This document shows positions 19,493-29,474 of a stretch of 64,000 nt of DNA, piece by piece; the stretch's first letter is position 1; each line of letters starts with the position of its first letter. This stretch comes from CS4-C045 sp963844115 (GTDB lineage: Bacteria > Planctomycetota > Planctomycetia > Pirellulales > UBA7805). The notes beneath the pieces were generated by a model. It did no database searches and was not told the origin of the DNA. It was given only the letters and a program-made list of their open reading frames with translations. The position numbers were made by a program, and so were the translations under genes. The stretch lies in the NCBI GenBank assembly GCA_963844115.1, contig CAWJNN010000013.1, forward strand, positions 1-64,000, given 5' to 3'.

Positions 19493-21581
19493 GGATCGGC
19501 CTGTCGTAGCTTCGCTTCATACCGCTCAATACGTGCCTGCAGTTCGGCGACCAGCTTCCAATCGGCCGCTCGTTGCGCTCGCTTTCGCGCTCGTGAGGCG
19601 GCGCGAACGGCGTCCGCGTATCGCTGCGCGCTGGCATAGGCGGCGGCGAGGTTGTCCAGCGCAATCGCGTCGTCGGACGGCAATCTGGCCGCCGTTTCGA
19701 AATTCTCGATCGCCGCATCGACATCGCCGGTTTGGCCCAACGCGGCGCCCAAATTCACATACGCTTCGTAGAAATCGTTTTTCAGTTGTACTGCTTTCCT
19801 TAGCGATTCGATCCCTTCAGCCGTTTGGCCCGCGGCGACCATAGCCTGGCCTAGATTCTTGTGAGCAACGGCGTTACCTGGCTCCAACTCGGTGGCACGT
19901 CGAAAATGGTGAATGGCAGCCTCCAGGTTCTCTAGCTGTTCGTAGCCCGCTCCCAGGCCGATATGCACCGCGATGCTGTTGGGCATACCGCGAACCGCAC
20001 CCTTCAGAACTTCAATTGCTTCCTCTGGCTTGCCATCTTGCAAAAGCATGATGCCAGTAATACCTAACGTCTGCGGATGACCGACACTCTCCTGGTCGGC
20101 AAGTTGGAGCATGGCAACCGCCTCCTCACGTCGACCGGCGTCCAAGTAGAGCTGGGCGAGGTTATTGATCGCGCGGATGTTGTTTGGCCGCACGCTGTGC
20201 ACACTCTCCCAGATACTGATTTCCGATCGATATTCACGATTGCGGGACGTCGTTCCGACCAGGAGTGTAACCAGCGCGACGCCACACAACGAAGCCGACA
20301 ACACATTCACGAGACGCGCCGGCCATGTCGTTTTGCTGATCAGAATCTCCAGCAAGCACCTTATGCCAAACACCAACGTCACAATTACCGCCGCCGACGC
20401 GAGGTACATGCGATGTTCGAACGCCAAATCGATGATCGGCAAGAAACTACAGGTCGGCGCGAGGACAATAAAGAAACTACAGGCGACAAAGCCAATCGCC
20501 GGATAGGCAAACAGAGCCCAAACGCTGGCTCCGATCAACACCAGAATTACCGACGTCGGCAGGACGGCGCTTTTCGTGTCAGCGACCGGCCAACGGTAGT
20601 CCAGGCATAATGGACTTGGAAACAGAACGAGTCGAAGGTAATGCAGCACGACTTCGGGCTGCGTTCTGGCATATTCGAACGAAGAGGGCACGGTTCGTTC
20701 CAGCGTAGGTTCGACCGAATCCGACGCTGATTCGTTCGATATCGTCGGCGCCTGCGGACTGCCAGGCTGCTTCGGGCGACTGGTCGCCATCGCCTGATGC
20801 GCATGGATCGCTACCGAAATACTGGGCAATGCGTAAAAGGCAAGCCACAGCCAGGCCGGGAGAATCGCCAGATAGAGCCACCGGTGACGTTGGAGCGGCC
20901 CGCTCCAGCTTCCCGAAAGGAACGTGCGATCGTAGAGATACATCACCACCGGCGCCACAATCATGACCGGCTTGCGCCCACGCCCAGCGAAAAGGAGACG
21001 ACGGTCAGCAGATACCAGCACCAAGGCCGCGGCGAATGGCTGCCACGGACCATACCGTAAACAGCAAGCACAAGGAACAGGCTGAACATTGATTCGCAAC
21101 GTTGAACGACATAGTTCACGCCTTGTGTTTGCAGCGGGTGAACGACCCAGATGGCGGCAATAACAAACGCGTACCACTTACCTGAACCTTCAAATCGCCC
21201 CGCAAAGCAGGGCAACAGCAGGGTCCGGTGCACCAGTTCGAACAGACAAAAAGCCGTTAGTAGATGCACCCCGATGTTGAAGACGTGATAGCCTGTGACG
21301 TCCAGCCCACCAATCTTGTAATTCAACGCCAGCGAGTAGAATAGCAGCGGACGCAATGTGCCTTCGAAGAACGGCGCCGGCGGCCACAGATCCTGACGAA
21401 TCTGGCTTCCGTCTTCGATCCACACGCGATCATCAAATACGAAGGCACCGGAAAGGCTGTTACCGTAGGCCACCAGGCCCAAGACGATGACCACGAAGCC
21501 CAACGCGAAAGTGGGAATCCGGAACCTCTCGTCGTCCTGCTCGTGCGCTGCGGAACGTTCGCCTTGTTTGTTCTTCGACAT
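19489..21581 (-). CDS. Multi-pass membrane protein with C-terminal TPR repeats (TMTC-like), one frame break
   Basis: Reconstructed at 697 residues from the ATG at 21581. The N-terminal half has several hydrophobic helices and the block AFVFDDRVWI, WVVHPLQTQGVNYVVQRCESM and VVMYLYDRTFL, typical of bacterial proteins related to TMTC mannosyltransferases. The C-terminal 230 residues hold about six TPR units (for example AHKNLGQAMVAAGQTAEGIE). The frame breaks at about 20970 after SFSLGVG; one missing base restores RKPVMIVAP. The break lies at the octamer GCGCAAGC that also marks two other breaks. It could be an O-glycosyltransferase or an assembly scaffold; the sequence does not decide. Confidence 0.75.
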
Positions 21582-21888
21582 GCGACAATAGGCACAAGTA
21601 TCAACAATCGCCCGCCGGGGCTCGGCCGGCGAGCGTAATCTAAACCGCTTTTCCTCGCGAGAACAAATCCGATCCGAATCCACCGAACCAGCCTATTGTA
21701 GCAAGGTCATCCGCATCTGCGGGGCGCCAGAGTTGACATCGTACAGGCTGCAACATTACGCTTGAAAGAGGTTGAGAGTCTTTGAGGCACCTCCACATCA
21801 GCAAGCTGCCCGCCGTCCCGGCCTGACCATTTGTTGTCATCACCGCGGACCTCGGTGGGCCAGTTGCTCAACTCGGAACACAACTCTC

Positions 21889-23382
21889 ATGAAGCGCCGC
21901 CGAACACAATCCGTTCGCTCTGTCATCCTCCCCCTCTGGTTGGCCGCCATCACTGTGATTGCTGCCACCACGGCGGTTGGCGTTACGTCTCACACGACTG
22001 CCCTGGCCAGGCCGAAGAAGGAAAAGGACAAGGAAAAAAAGGCAAAGGAGGCAGCTCCCAAAGTTGCCAAAGCCATACCAGTTCCCTCACCGTATTTGGA
22101 GCTAAAGCACGAAACGACTCTGGCGCGTTATAGCCGGCGAACGATCAAGGACATGCTCCGTGGCAAGGAACCGTTGACTCCCCTGTTCGATGAGTTCTTT
22201 GTCAAATGGTTCTTCCCTCAGCTTACCCAGTTGGAGAATCGAGAAAGACTGCCGGAATTGCGAGATCAGCTGCAGGAGTATTACCTAATCGCTCGACGCA
22301 ATCAGACGTCGACGGATCGACTGAACGATTTATCGCGCGACTTGCTATTGGGGATCGCCCTGGGGGCGAGCAAGGTTGTGGTGAAAGACGGTCGCAGCGT
22401 GCATGTTGTACGGCGCCTCGGAAGCGGTGGTAAAAAACGGGATCTTTACTGGACAATGGATCATCAGGTCATCCCGATGAAAGATGTCGCGAAGAGGGTG
22501 CGACCAACGCGTGATTTCGACATGACCGTTAGGTACAACGCAATGCTATTGGTCGCCGGACTCAACGGGAAGCCGGCCTATAAAGACACACCGGCAGAAC
22601 CATGGCTGGACGTGCTGCAGGATCTGCTGAAGGTCGCTCATTACGATCAAGCGCCTCAATCAATACGCGTTGCGGCGCTCATTGGCGTGGCTCGTCACGC
22701 CAACGTGCCCAATCTGGACGGGGCAATCAAAGAGACGATTGCGTCCCGAATGGCGGCGATTATCGATCAGCCGGCAGAGGGAAATCAGGCCCCCGATGGC
22801 GACGCCTGGATTCGTCGTCAGGCGATTGATATCCTCGGACGGCTGCAAATTCCCGGAGCAGCCAACAGGAACGTCACAACACTGGGTGAAGTGATCGCCG
22901 ATCAGGATAAACCACTTCCACTGCGATCTGCAGCGGCGGGGGCCATGGGCGCGATTGATGTTACTGGCGTCCCGCCCGAACAGGCAAGCAACCTAACCGA
23001 TGAGTTGATTCGTCTGGCAATCGATTGCTGTCGTCATGAATCCTCCGGCAGTATCAATATCGGTGAAGTGGCCGCCTGGCAGCAATTGACGTTTTCGGTT
23101 CAAAAGGCGTTTCAAGCAATACGAGCGTTTCACCCGCTACTACCCGAGGATAAAAGACAGGTCGCGTCCGAAGTGGAGGAGACGTTGAACAGCATCCTTA
23201 ACAATGGGGCCAACCAAGGCCTCACATCACAGGATCGCACCGAGATGCTGGCGAACGGAGTTGCCGAAATCGAACAAATATTGAGCGGCGAAGGCGCGGC
23301 AGAGAAACCCGGAACGGATGCTGAACCGAAAGCAGCGAAGCCAGTACCGGTCGAACCACCGGCGGACTTCGAAGAATTCTAG
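21889..23382 (+). CDS. Secreted helical-repeat (HEAT-like) protein
   Basis: A 497-residue protein starting at MKRRRTQSVRSVIL; upstream codons in the frame look non-coding. A hydrophobic stretch at about residues 13-37 (LPLWLAAITVIAATTAVGV) fits a signal peptide and is followed by a lysine-rich linker (KKEKDKEKKAKEAA). The remainder is made of helices with HEAT-like spacing, such as SIRVAALIGVARHAN and PLRSAAAGAMGAI, ending in a Pro/Ala/Lys-rich tail. I infer a periplasmic scaffold typical of planctomycetes; no catalytic motif is visible. It is transcribed alone, divergent from the TPR gene. Confidence 0.72.
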   Translation: MKRRRTQSVRSVILPLWLAAITVIAATTAVGVTSHTTALARPKKEKDKEKKAKEAAPKVAKAIPVPSPYLELKHETTLARYSRRTIKDMLRGKEPLTPLFDEFFVKWFFPQLTQLENRERLPELRDQLQEYYLIARRNQTSTDRLNDLSRDLLLGIALGASKVVVKDGRSVHVVRRLGSGGKKRDLYWTMDHQVIPMKDVAKRVRPTRDFDMTVRYNAMLLVAGLNGKPAYKDTPAEPWLDVLQDLLKVAHYDQAPQSIRVAALIGVARHANVPNLDGAIKETIASRMAAIIDQPAEGNQAPDGDAWIRRQAIDILGRLQIPGAANRNVTTLGEVIADQDKPLPLRSAAAGAMGAIDVTGVPPEQASNLTDELIRLAIDCCRHESSGSINIGEVAAWQQLTFSVQKAFQAIRAFHPLLPEDKRQVASEVEETLNSILNNGANQGLTSQDRTEMLANGVAEIEQILSGEGAAEKPGTDAEPKAAKPVPVEPPADFEEF

Positions 23383-23412
23383 GACCATCGGCGCGACTTG
23401 CCACGCCAAACG

Positions 23413-24033
23413 CTAGGCGGGATCGAGCGGATACCGCGCGACGTCCAGCGTCCGCAGCGACTGCATTCCCGCTCGGCACGCAAACCAGGCACCAAACAAC
23501 ACCGGCACGAATATCAGGTCGCCGGCCAAGGTGTATCCATAAAACGGAATGGCAGAGACATAACATTCGGTTAGTCCCGCCAGCGTATAGAGATATCTGC
23601 CGTCGAACAGCCAAACGGCAAAATTCGTCGTCGCGAAGAATACCAACGAGGGCGCAATTAGACAGACAGCCCACTTTGCGAAGTAACGACCCGCCCCCGA
23701 CCCCGACCCCGACCCTGTCCCTGTCCCCGCCCCCTGCTCTCGCTCCCTATTCGCCAATAGTCGTCCCAGCCCCACGGGCACGATGAAGGCCGCGTAAACG
23801 ACCGCCATTACGCCCCACGTTTCATAACCCGATAGCCACAGGTTACTGAGCGCCAGAACGGCGACCGGAATCAACACGGCCTGTCTACGGCTTGCAAAGT
23901 AGAACCCGGCAAACAACGCAACCGCCGCCGTAGGTTGGAAATTGGGTACGTGCAGGAAGGCAAAGCGTCCAACAACTCCCGCCAAAACCAACAAGCCAGC
24001 CACAGCAAGGTTTTTCGAATCCATTAACTTCAC
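23413..24033 (-). CDS. DUF6580-type membrane protein, putative transport component
   Basis: A 206-residue protein with five to six hydrophobic segments. HVPNFQPTAAVALFAGFYF near residue 28 is the family hallmark; members resemble S-components of ECF vitamin transporters. A low-complexity stretch (about 101-113, alternating Gly with Thr/Ser) breaks a cytoplasmic loop and is encoded by a C4GA-type minisatellite. The gene follows a DUF4430 lipoprotein gene 84 bases upstream in the same direction, which hints at a two-part uptake system. Substrate unknown. Confidence 0.72.
   Translation of the reverse strand: MKLMDSKNLAVAGLLVLAGVVGRFAFLHVPNFQPTAAVALFAGFYFASRRQAVLIPVAVLALSNLWLSGYETWGVMAVVYAAFIVPVGLGRLLANREREQGAGTGTGSGSGSGAGRYFAKWAVCLIAPSLVFFATTNFAVWLFDGRYLYTLAGLTECYVSAIPFYGYTLAGDLIFVPVLFGAWFACRAGMQSLRTLDVARYPLDPA
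23692..23734. repeat. C-rich hexamer minisatellite inside the DUF6580 gene
   Basis: About seven imperfect copies of a six-base unit (CCCCGA, drifting to CCCTGT) in the coding sequence. They encode an alternating Gly-Thr/Gly-Ser run in a loop. Since the unit is six bases, copy-number change keeps the frame. Confidence 0.8.
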
Positions 24034-24117
24034 GTCTATACTCCGTTGCCGTGATCGCGGCGTTCAAGTCTCGTTGCACTCAGCCAGCGACGGTCGCCGC
24101 GACTTGCGAGGCCTATT

Positions 24118-24561
24118 CTACTTATCGTCCGTGTAAGTCCACAAGACAACGTCGCCCGCCTGCAACGTCGAGGCACCCGAACCCTGTTTGCCTTTCTTTT
24201 CGTTGACGTAGAATAACCAGTTACGGCCAGAACCGGTGTTTTCAACGCCATCGATGCTTTCTACGAACGCGGTCGCGCCCGACCCTCGATGTCGGATCTC
24301 GATTCCCTGGGCCTTCAGGGCTAACAAAGCATCAAAAGCGGTTGTTCCCTTCCGCCAGGGTATTTCCAGATCCTTGGGTTCGGTCTCGGAGTCGATCTGG
24401 ATCAACACGCGAACCGTCCCGACGGCTTCCCCAGGGGATTGCGACGTTGTTGGCGGCGACGTTGTTGGCATCCGCAAATCTGCGAGGTCACGGCAGCCGC
24501 CGAGGCCCGCCACCAACATCGTCACCAAACCGCCTCGAATTACCCATCTACAAGTGTGCAT
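24118..24561 (-). CDS. DUF4430 lipoprotein
   Basis: A 147-residue protein with a lipoprotein signal: a basic start (MHTCRWVIRGG), hydrophobic core and the lipobox GLGGC around residue 22. The ATG at 24561 is chosen because it gives this normal signal peptide; a longer reading from 24639 would bury it. The C-terminal domain has FDALLALKAQGIEI, NWLFYVNEKKG and AGDVVLWTY, matching the DUF4430 ubiquitin-like fold found in transcobalamin-type binding proteins. It precedes the DUF6580 membrane gene, suggesting a binding lipoprotein plus membrane partner. Confidence 0.8.
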   Translation of the reverse strand: MHTCRWVIRGGLVTMLVAGLGGCRDLADLRMPTTSPPTTSQSPGEAVGTVRVLIQIDSETEPKDLEIPWRKGTTAFDALLALKAQGIEIRHRGSGATAFVESIDGVENTGSGRNWLFYVNEKKGKQGSGASTLQAGDVVLWTYTDDK

Positions 24562-24592
24562 ATTAGTCGCCCAATTTAACGTATCCGAGCGC

Positions 24593-24631
24593 AAAAAAAC
24601 AGCTGCTCGCAAAACAAGTTTGCGAGCAGCT
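24593..24631 (-). terminator. Rho-independent terminator after the ECF sigma gene
   Basis: A perfect 13-base-pair inverted repeat (24601-24613 with 24619-24631, five-base loop) begins 10 bases after the sigma-factor stop codon. On the minus strand it is followed by one G and seven T (24599-24593). Stem plus T-run is a textbook intrinsic terminator and separates the sigma gene from the DUF4430 gene. Confidence 0.93.
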
Positions 24632-24640
24632 ATCGGCACA

Positions 24641-25213
24641 TTACGCCAGCGGCCAGGTCAATTCCTTCGCCAAGCGCTTGCGAGCCACATGCAAGCGGCG
24701 CTTGATAGTACCTACCGGCGAGTCAAACTCGTGGCTCATTTCCAGCAGCGATCGGCCGCGCATGTAAAACGCTTCCAGCGTCTGGCGGTCCATTGGGCGC
24801 AATCGATCCAAACCGGCCCGTACCTGAGCGGCGCGCTCCCGTCGCAAAACCACATCCAGTGGAGTGGTCGTAGCGGTGCATGTCGCTTCCATCGTCGCTG
24901 GCTCCATCATGTTGATGGGCTTGGCCCGCATAGCGCGGTTAATCGCCATGCGAACGGTAATGCTGCGAATCCAGCCACCGAAACGCTCTGGCGAGCGCAA
25001 CTGGTCAAGCCGCACCAAGGCCTGGACGAAGACCTCCTGGGTCAACTCTTGAGCCTCAGCGTCGTTGGCCAATCGCCGCAACGCGATCGCGAAGACCGCG
25101 CGCTCGAATCGCGTCACCAGCTGACCGAAAGCGTCTCGGTCACCGTTCTGTGCTGCGCGCACCAATTGCGCAACCGTCATCTCGCGCAATGTCAGGTGGG
25201 TCAACGTAGCCAT
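24641..25213 (-). CDS. ECF-type RNA polymerase sigma factor
   Basis: A 190-residue sigma-70 family protein. Region 2 spans about residues 24-92 (GDRDAFGQLVTRFERAVFAIA, EAQELTQEVFVQAL, FGGWIRSITVRMAIN) and region 4 about 130-185 (LRPMDRQTLEAFYM, SLLEMSHEFDSPVGTIKRRL), where the helix-turn-helix reads the -35 box. There is no long C-terminal extension. A purine-rich AGAGAG stands before the ATG. No obvious anti-sigma gene is next to it; the small gene just upstream (25453-25716) is the only candidate partner. A strong terminator follows. Confidence 0.93.
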   Translation of the reverse strand: MATLTHLTLREMTVAQLVRAAQNGDRDAFGQLVTRFERAVFAIALRRLANDAEAQELTQEVFVQALVRLDQLRSPERFGGWIRSITVRMAINRAMRAKPINMMEPATMEATCTATTTPLDVVLRRERAAQVRAGLDRLRPMDRQTLEAFYMRGRSLLEMSHEFDSPVGTIKRRLHVARKRLAKELTWPLA

Positions 25214-25452
25214 GTTTCTCTCTCTTTCGAATCAATTGCCGTTTCCTTACGGCAAAACCGGACCTACTGGAAACCGGTGAAAATCCGCGTCGCAAACGGG
25301 TTCGAAGGGCCGCCAAACCAAGAGGTCCGAATGGCGCGGTCAAAACTCCGCGCCGGATCCTGGCTGCCAGCGTCGTTCGTCCCCTTGCTGATTCACTTGG
25401 CCCCTTGGGGGCCGTCGCGAAGGCTGTTGCAGGCCTTGTGAGCGAATCCGGG

Positions 25453-25716
25453 TTAGCCGGAACGAGCGGGCAAATGGGCCGCGTCTGGCCGTATCAGGCA
25501 TGAACAATAATGTTCGAGCCTGCGGGCCATATTCCCAGTCGCGCCGCCAGCGCCTGATAGGACGCTCGGCAGAACCGAGACGCGGGACCGGCCTGTCGCC
25601 ACCATCGCTGGTTGGCTGACCGGACTGCGCAGAAGTAACTGCCACTGCGACAGGACGCCGTCGATCAGGCATTTTATAAAGCCGAAATCGATTTCTTGTT
25701 GCGTCTTGAATGCCAT
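25453..25716 (-). CDS. Possible small protein upstream of the sigma factor
   Basis: An 87-codon frame with a convincing start: AGGGAG seven or eight bases before the ATG at 25716. The first half (MAFKTQQEIDFGFIKCLIDG) looks coding; the second half becomes Ser/Arg-rich and a neighbouring frame there looks better, so another one-base break near 25540-25580 is possible. It matches no family I know. Being immediately upstream of the ECF sigma gene and on the same strand, it may share its promoter in the AT-rich stretch at about 25800-25880. Confidence 0.4.
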   Translation of the reverse strand: MAFKTQQEIDFGFIKCLIDGVLSQWQLLLRSPVSQPAMVATGRSRVSVLPSVLSGAGGATGNMARRLEHYCSCLIRPDAAHLPARSG

Positions 25717-26055
25717 GGCCCTACTCCCTGCGCTTATGCGCGGTTGGAGAGAATCAAGAAAACAGCTTTTTGGATATTGTCGCCCTACGCGGCGACTTTA
25801 TCCCACCTACTATTAAGTCTAACACTGCAAATTCGAACACGACCAACTTTAACACTATCTTTCTTAAACACTCTATATCGGCGATCAGCGGTATCTTCAC
25901 AAGGCAAGCATGCCCGGTGCTGCGAACCTCACCGGCTGACTCCTCTACGACGCAGGCGGCGGCGAAAGGTTCACGAAAAGTCGGCGAATTCGCAAAGTCC
26001 TTGCATAGCAACATCTTAGAAGGAGGCAGCGGGCGACCGGACGGGGAACTGCTGG
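25717..26055. other. Intergenic, AT-rich with one small hairpin
   Basis: No gene is supported. A 6-bp hairpin (GTCGCC 25779-25784 with GGCGAC 25791-25796) lies in a locally AT-rich stretch up to about 25880, a likely promoter zone for the minus-strand sigma region. I cannot assign clear -35 and -10 boxes. Confidence 0.4.
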
Positions 26056-28195
26056 CTACTTCAATTCGTCCAGGACCAGCATCAAATCCCTGACGATTTC
26101 GGACGCGGGCGGCCCTGTTGCCATCGCTAACTCCAGCTCGGCCCGCGCCCTGTCCGCCGTGTATTCTGGCTCGACCACCATGAAAGCACCGATAAACAGG
26201 TGCGACGACGGAATTTCGTCCAGCCATTTTCTGGCAATTGCGCGTGCCATGGAGGGGTGCATCTCGTCAAAGGCAACGACCTCGTTACTTCCGCTGCGGC
26301 GATATCGTATCCGTTGAGCGTTCGCTTCCTGGACGTGAATGATCACTCCCGAGACATCCAAGTCCTGACCCTCGATAATAGCCGTCCCCTTGGCCACCGC
26401 GTCCCAAAACTCTGTCGCGTGACGCATCAATAATCGCATTCGGCGGACCCGTTCCGTGTGAAGGCCTGGAGCGCCTCCCGCGCAAATCGTTTCCGCTCGT
26501 TCGATGCTCTCCCCAGCGGCCTCGAATTTTCGATTCGCCATCAAGTGCGCGGCCTCCCGCAATGCTTCGGAAATTTCGGCCAACTGTTGCGAATTTAGCG
26601 GATCCTGTTCAGGACGACCCTGAGGATCAGGAAGATCAGAACCCGGTTCACCGAGTCCTGAGTCGTCCCGTCAGGTTCAGCGTTTCCAGGTTCAGCGTTT
26701 CCAGGTTCAGCGTTTCCAGGTTCAGCGTTTCCAGGTTCAGCGTTATCCGGATCAGTACTTTCCTGAGCATCCTTGTCCGGGTCATTCTGCCCCGGATAGC
26801 CTGGTCCCGGCGGATTCAAATCCTGCTCGTCCCCACCTGGCTTTCCATTAACATTCGGACCCTCGTCGCTCTCCAGCGGGGCGTCGTCCGACGAAGCGGG
26901 AGGACGACCGTGCTTGCCAGGCGGTAAATTCACATCTCGCTCGCCGCCCCTTCCACTCTTATCCGCCTCACGTTCTCCGTTCGAACCCTTGTCCTCGTCG
27001 GTCGCTCCGCCATGGGCAGACGCCAGCAGGCCGCCATGCGACCTGTCGGACGGTCTTTCGCCACCCCAATTCACATAAACGTAATAGCAACCCGCCGCGA
27101 TCAAAGCCGTACACGCCAACATTCCAGCAAGGCCCAGGCATTCTCGAAGGGCATTCTTCGTCGCGGAGACCGGTGTCAAGACGACAGGGTTTTGATGGGG
27201 CACCGCCGCAACTTGCCCCGTGGGCGTTTCCGGTTGCGTGGTCATGGGCGCTGCAGTCGGGGAATAGGAAATCAGCTGAGCGGGCTGTTCCACACCACCT
27301 TGACCAGCGGCATCACGTTGCACCCCATCCGGCGCATTGACTCGCGCCGTGGGCGGTAACAACTGGGATAACGGCGCGCGCGAAAGTTCTTGCTGATCGT
27401 TCGTCGTTGTGGTCGCGTTCGGGCGCTGGATGATGTGCTGGGCGTTGTGCTGGCCGGCGGGATCAGCAGCGGCGTAGCCGTACCGCCGGACGCCGGGCCG
27501 CTTTGCCTCGCGGGTTCACCTCGCCCGCCGTGTGACGTGGACGCTGCTTCGTTCGCGTCGCGCGTAGGCAGGAGCGCGTCCAGGGAGGGCGGCAATAGAT
27601 TCTTGACCAGCGATTCAACCGGCTGGACTGCGTCCTCTGCTCCCGCGACGTCCTCTGCTCCCGCGACGTCCTGCTCCCGCGACGTCCTGCTCGCGACGAC
27701 GTGCCCTGCTCGCGCGACGTGCCCTGCTCCCGCGACAGGGGCAGCAGGCGGATCCAACGACGGAGGCAACGGGTTGGCCGACGGCTGCTTGTTGGGCTGG
27801 CTGCGACGGTCGCCTGCCTCCTGCCGCGTCCGCTCGTCGTATGCTTCCTCCGATTCGGCATCAATCGTGGATTCGGCGACCACAGCTTGTTCGCCGCCTC
27901 CTTCCAACACCGAGTCCTTTGAATCGGGCAGTTCACGCAATTTCGCGTCGTAGCTGGCTTTTTCCGATTCCGATAAGAGGCATCTTCGGGCAGCATCAAT
28001 CTCGTCCAGCATTCGCCGCCACCGCTCAATGTGCGTTCCCGGCCGAACGCCGCGGACCGTCGATTTACGAGCCTCTGCCGCTCGTTGAATTTCCTCTTGA
28101 TCGCCTTCGAAGCGAGCGAGACCTAAGAGGACGTAGTGGTTCGGAGCCACGTCACGGATGCCTAACCAATCGCGGTACGGATCGAAACTGGCCAC
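26056..28195 (-). CDS. Planctomycete FDPYxxWLGI-domain membrane protein, two frame breaks
   Basis: Reconstructed at about 713 residues. It opens with FDPYRDWLGI and PNHYVLLGLARFEGD, then IDAARRCLLSESEKASYDAKL, a J-domain-like planctomycete module (about 1-95). A Pro/Ala-rich linker follows, then one membrane helix (LAGMLACTALIAAGCYYVYV), an acidic Gly/Pro/Asn linker with five NAEPG units, and a helical C-terminal domain (EALREAAHLMANRKFEAAGESIERAE). Frames break at about 27440-27480 (one base missing) and 26650 (GACGGGACG, restored by one G). The pieces in three frames join smoothly, so I treat them as one gene. Cytoplasmic J-like domain and extracytoplasmic C-terminus are inferred. Confidence 0.7.
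26671..26745 (-). repeat. Five 15-base tandem repeats coding for NAEPG
   Basis: Five consecutive 15-base units, nearly identical (CCAGGTTCAGCGTTT on the plus strand), inside the acidic linker of the FDPYxxWLGI-domain gene. The unit length preserves the frame and allows length variation of the linker. Confidence 0.95.
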
Positions 28196-28448
28196 ATCAG
28201 CCCCGCTGTGATTTCTCGGACGGATCCACTTCGAGCACTACTTTGTCGCGGGCACGGCACCAGGAAAAGCGGATGACCTAATCGGGTAATGCTTTGATTG
28301 CAGTGAAATTCAAGCACGAAGCGCAATCGCGTGAGTTTCTGCCAACACGAACTCACTTGCTACAAAACTGCAGGTCCCATTATCCAACAGGCCATCGGCA
28401 GCCGCAAGCCAGACGGCCCACGCATCTAAATCCCATTACGCTTCCGAG

Positions 28449-29144
28449 TTATACCGTTAGCGACTGACCGTTGTGCTGTTCGTCAAGTTCCAACAGAAAT
28501 GGCACCGCGCGCCGCGCCCAGTCCTCTGGTGTTTCGTAACCGGTGGCAGCCCGGCCGAAACAGGTGTCGAGCATTTCGGTGTGTATGACCCCAGGATTGA
28601 GCGGAATCGCCGCCAGCCCCGCGGGTAGTTCATCGGCGAGTGCGCGTGTGAGTCCTTCAATGGCCCACTTCGTCGCGCAATAAGGCGCAACCTCCGGCGC
28701 TACGGTACGCCCCCAGCCGGAACTCATATTGACGACCACTCCCCTGCCCTGCTCGATCATCGCGGGCAGAAAGTGTCGAACCACGTTAATCACGCCGCGT
28801 ACGTTCACGTCGATTACATCGTCGACCTCCGCCGCCGGTACTTCCCACAGTGGCGCGTTGCGGTTGATCAAGCCGGCATTGTTAACCAACAGATCCGGTA
28901 CACCTCGCTGCAATACGCGGCCGGCCCAGGCTTTCACTTGACCGTCATCACGAACATCAACCCGTTCGAACAAGTGGCCTTCACCGGTTTGCTGATTCAG
29001 CTGCTCGATCGCCTCCTTGCTACGAGCGCAACCACAAACGCTATGGCCCTCCGCCACAAAGCCGTCTACGAGCGCCCGCCCCAAGCCACGACTGACGCCG
29101 GTAACCGCAATGAATCGTACCGCGTTGGATTTGTCGCTTGTCAT
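28449..29144 (-). CDS. Short-chain dehydrogenase/reductase
   Basis: A 231-residue classical SDR enzyme. TGVSRGLG near residue 15 binds NAD(P), NNAG is at about 88-91, NMSSGWG gives the catalytic serine and YCATK the Tyr/Lys pair. SDR enzymes oxidise alcohols or reduce ketones; the substrate is not evident. A C-terminal part with GYETPEDWARRAVPFLLEL is as expected for the family. It stands alone, with palindromic repeats just upstream of its start (29211-29381). Confidence 0.9.
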   Translation of the reverse strand: MTSDKSNAVRFIAVTGVSRGLGRALVDGFVAEGHSVCGCARSKEAIEQLNQQTGEGHLFERVDVRDDGQVKAWAGRVLQRGVPDLLVNNAGLINRNAPLWEVPAAEVDDVIDVNVRGVINVVRHFLPAMIEQGRGVVVNMSSGWGRTVAPEVAPYCATKWAIEGLTRALADELPAGLAAIPLNPGVIHTEMLDTCFGRAATGYETPEDWARRAVPFLLELDEQHNGQSLTV

Positions 29145-29210
29145 GTCTACATCGCCCTCGACTGCTAATCAGGACACGCTTGCCCTGACGTTTAGTGATT
29201 TGACCATTTT

Positions 29211-29282
29211 CGTTTAACGCCCAGCCGCAGGCGCCGGCATAATAACCGCGTCGTGCCGGCGCCTGCGGCTGGGCGTTAAACG
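29211..29282. repeat. Perfect 29-bp palindrome, dispersed repeat copy 1
   Basis: Arms 29211-29239 and 29254-29282 are perfect inverted complements with a 14-base spacer. The arm starts CGTTTAACGCCCAGCCGCAG. A degenerate copy with the same arms is at 30361-30430, so this is a dispersed element rather than a local terminator. Confidence 0.95.
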
Positions 29283-29308
29283 AGCTAGCCAGGCTTCGTC
29301 GGAAAATA

Positions 29309-29381
29309 CGTACGATGGGCCTCCGTGCCCGTCGATTATGCATTCACTTGTTGGACGACGGGCACGGAGGCCCATCGTACG
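29309..29381. repeat. Perfect 26-bp palindrome of a second type
   Basis: Arms 29309-29334 and 29356-29381 are perfect inverted complements around a 21-base spacer. The arm begins CGTACGATGGGCCTCCGTGC. It has no sequence in common with the palindrome 27 bases away, so two different elements lie side by side between the SDR and DUF1080 genes. Confidence 0.95.
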
Positions 29382-29474
29382 GCATGTCACCAGCACCTTT
29401 TCCAACAAAGCCTCATCTGGCTGGTATCGACCACAGCACGATCGTGACTGGATTCGCGGAAACGGTTCGCGGTC

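Noticed and set aside
24236..25441. A 401-codon plus-strand frame
   Set aside because: It runs opposite to the DUF4430 and ECF sigma genes and across a strong terminator, with no recognisable motif.
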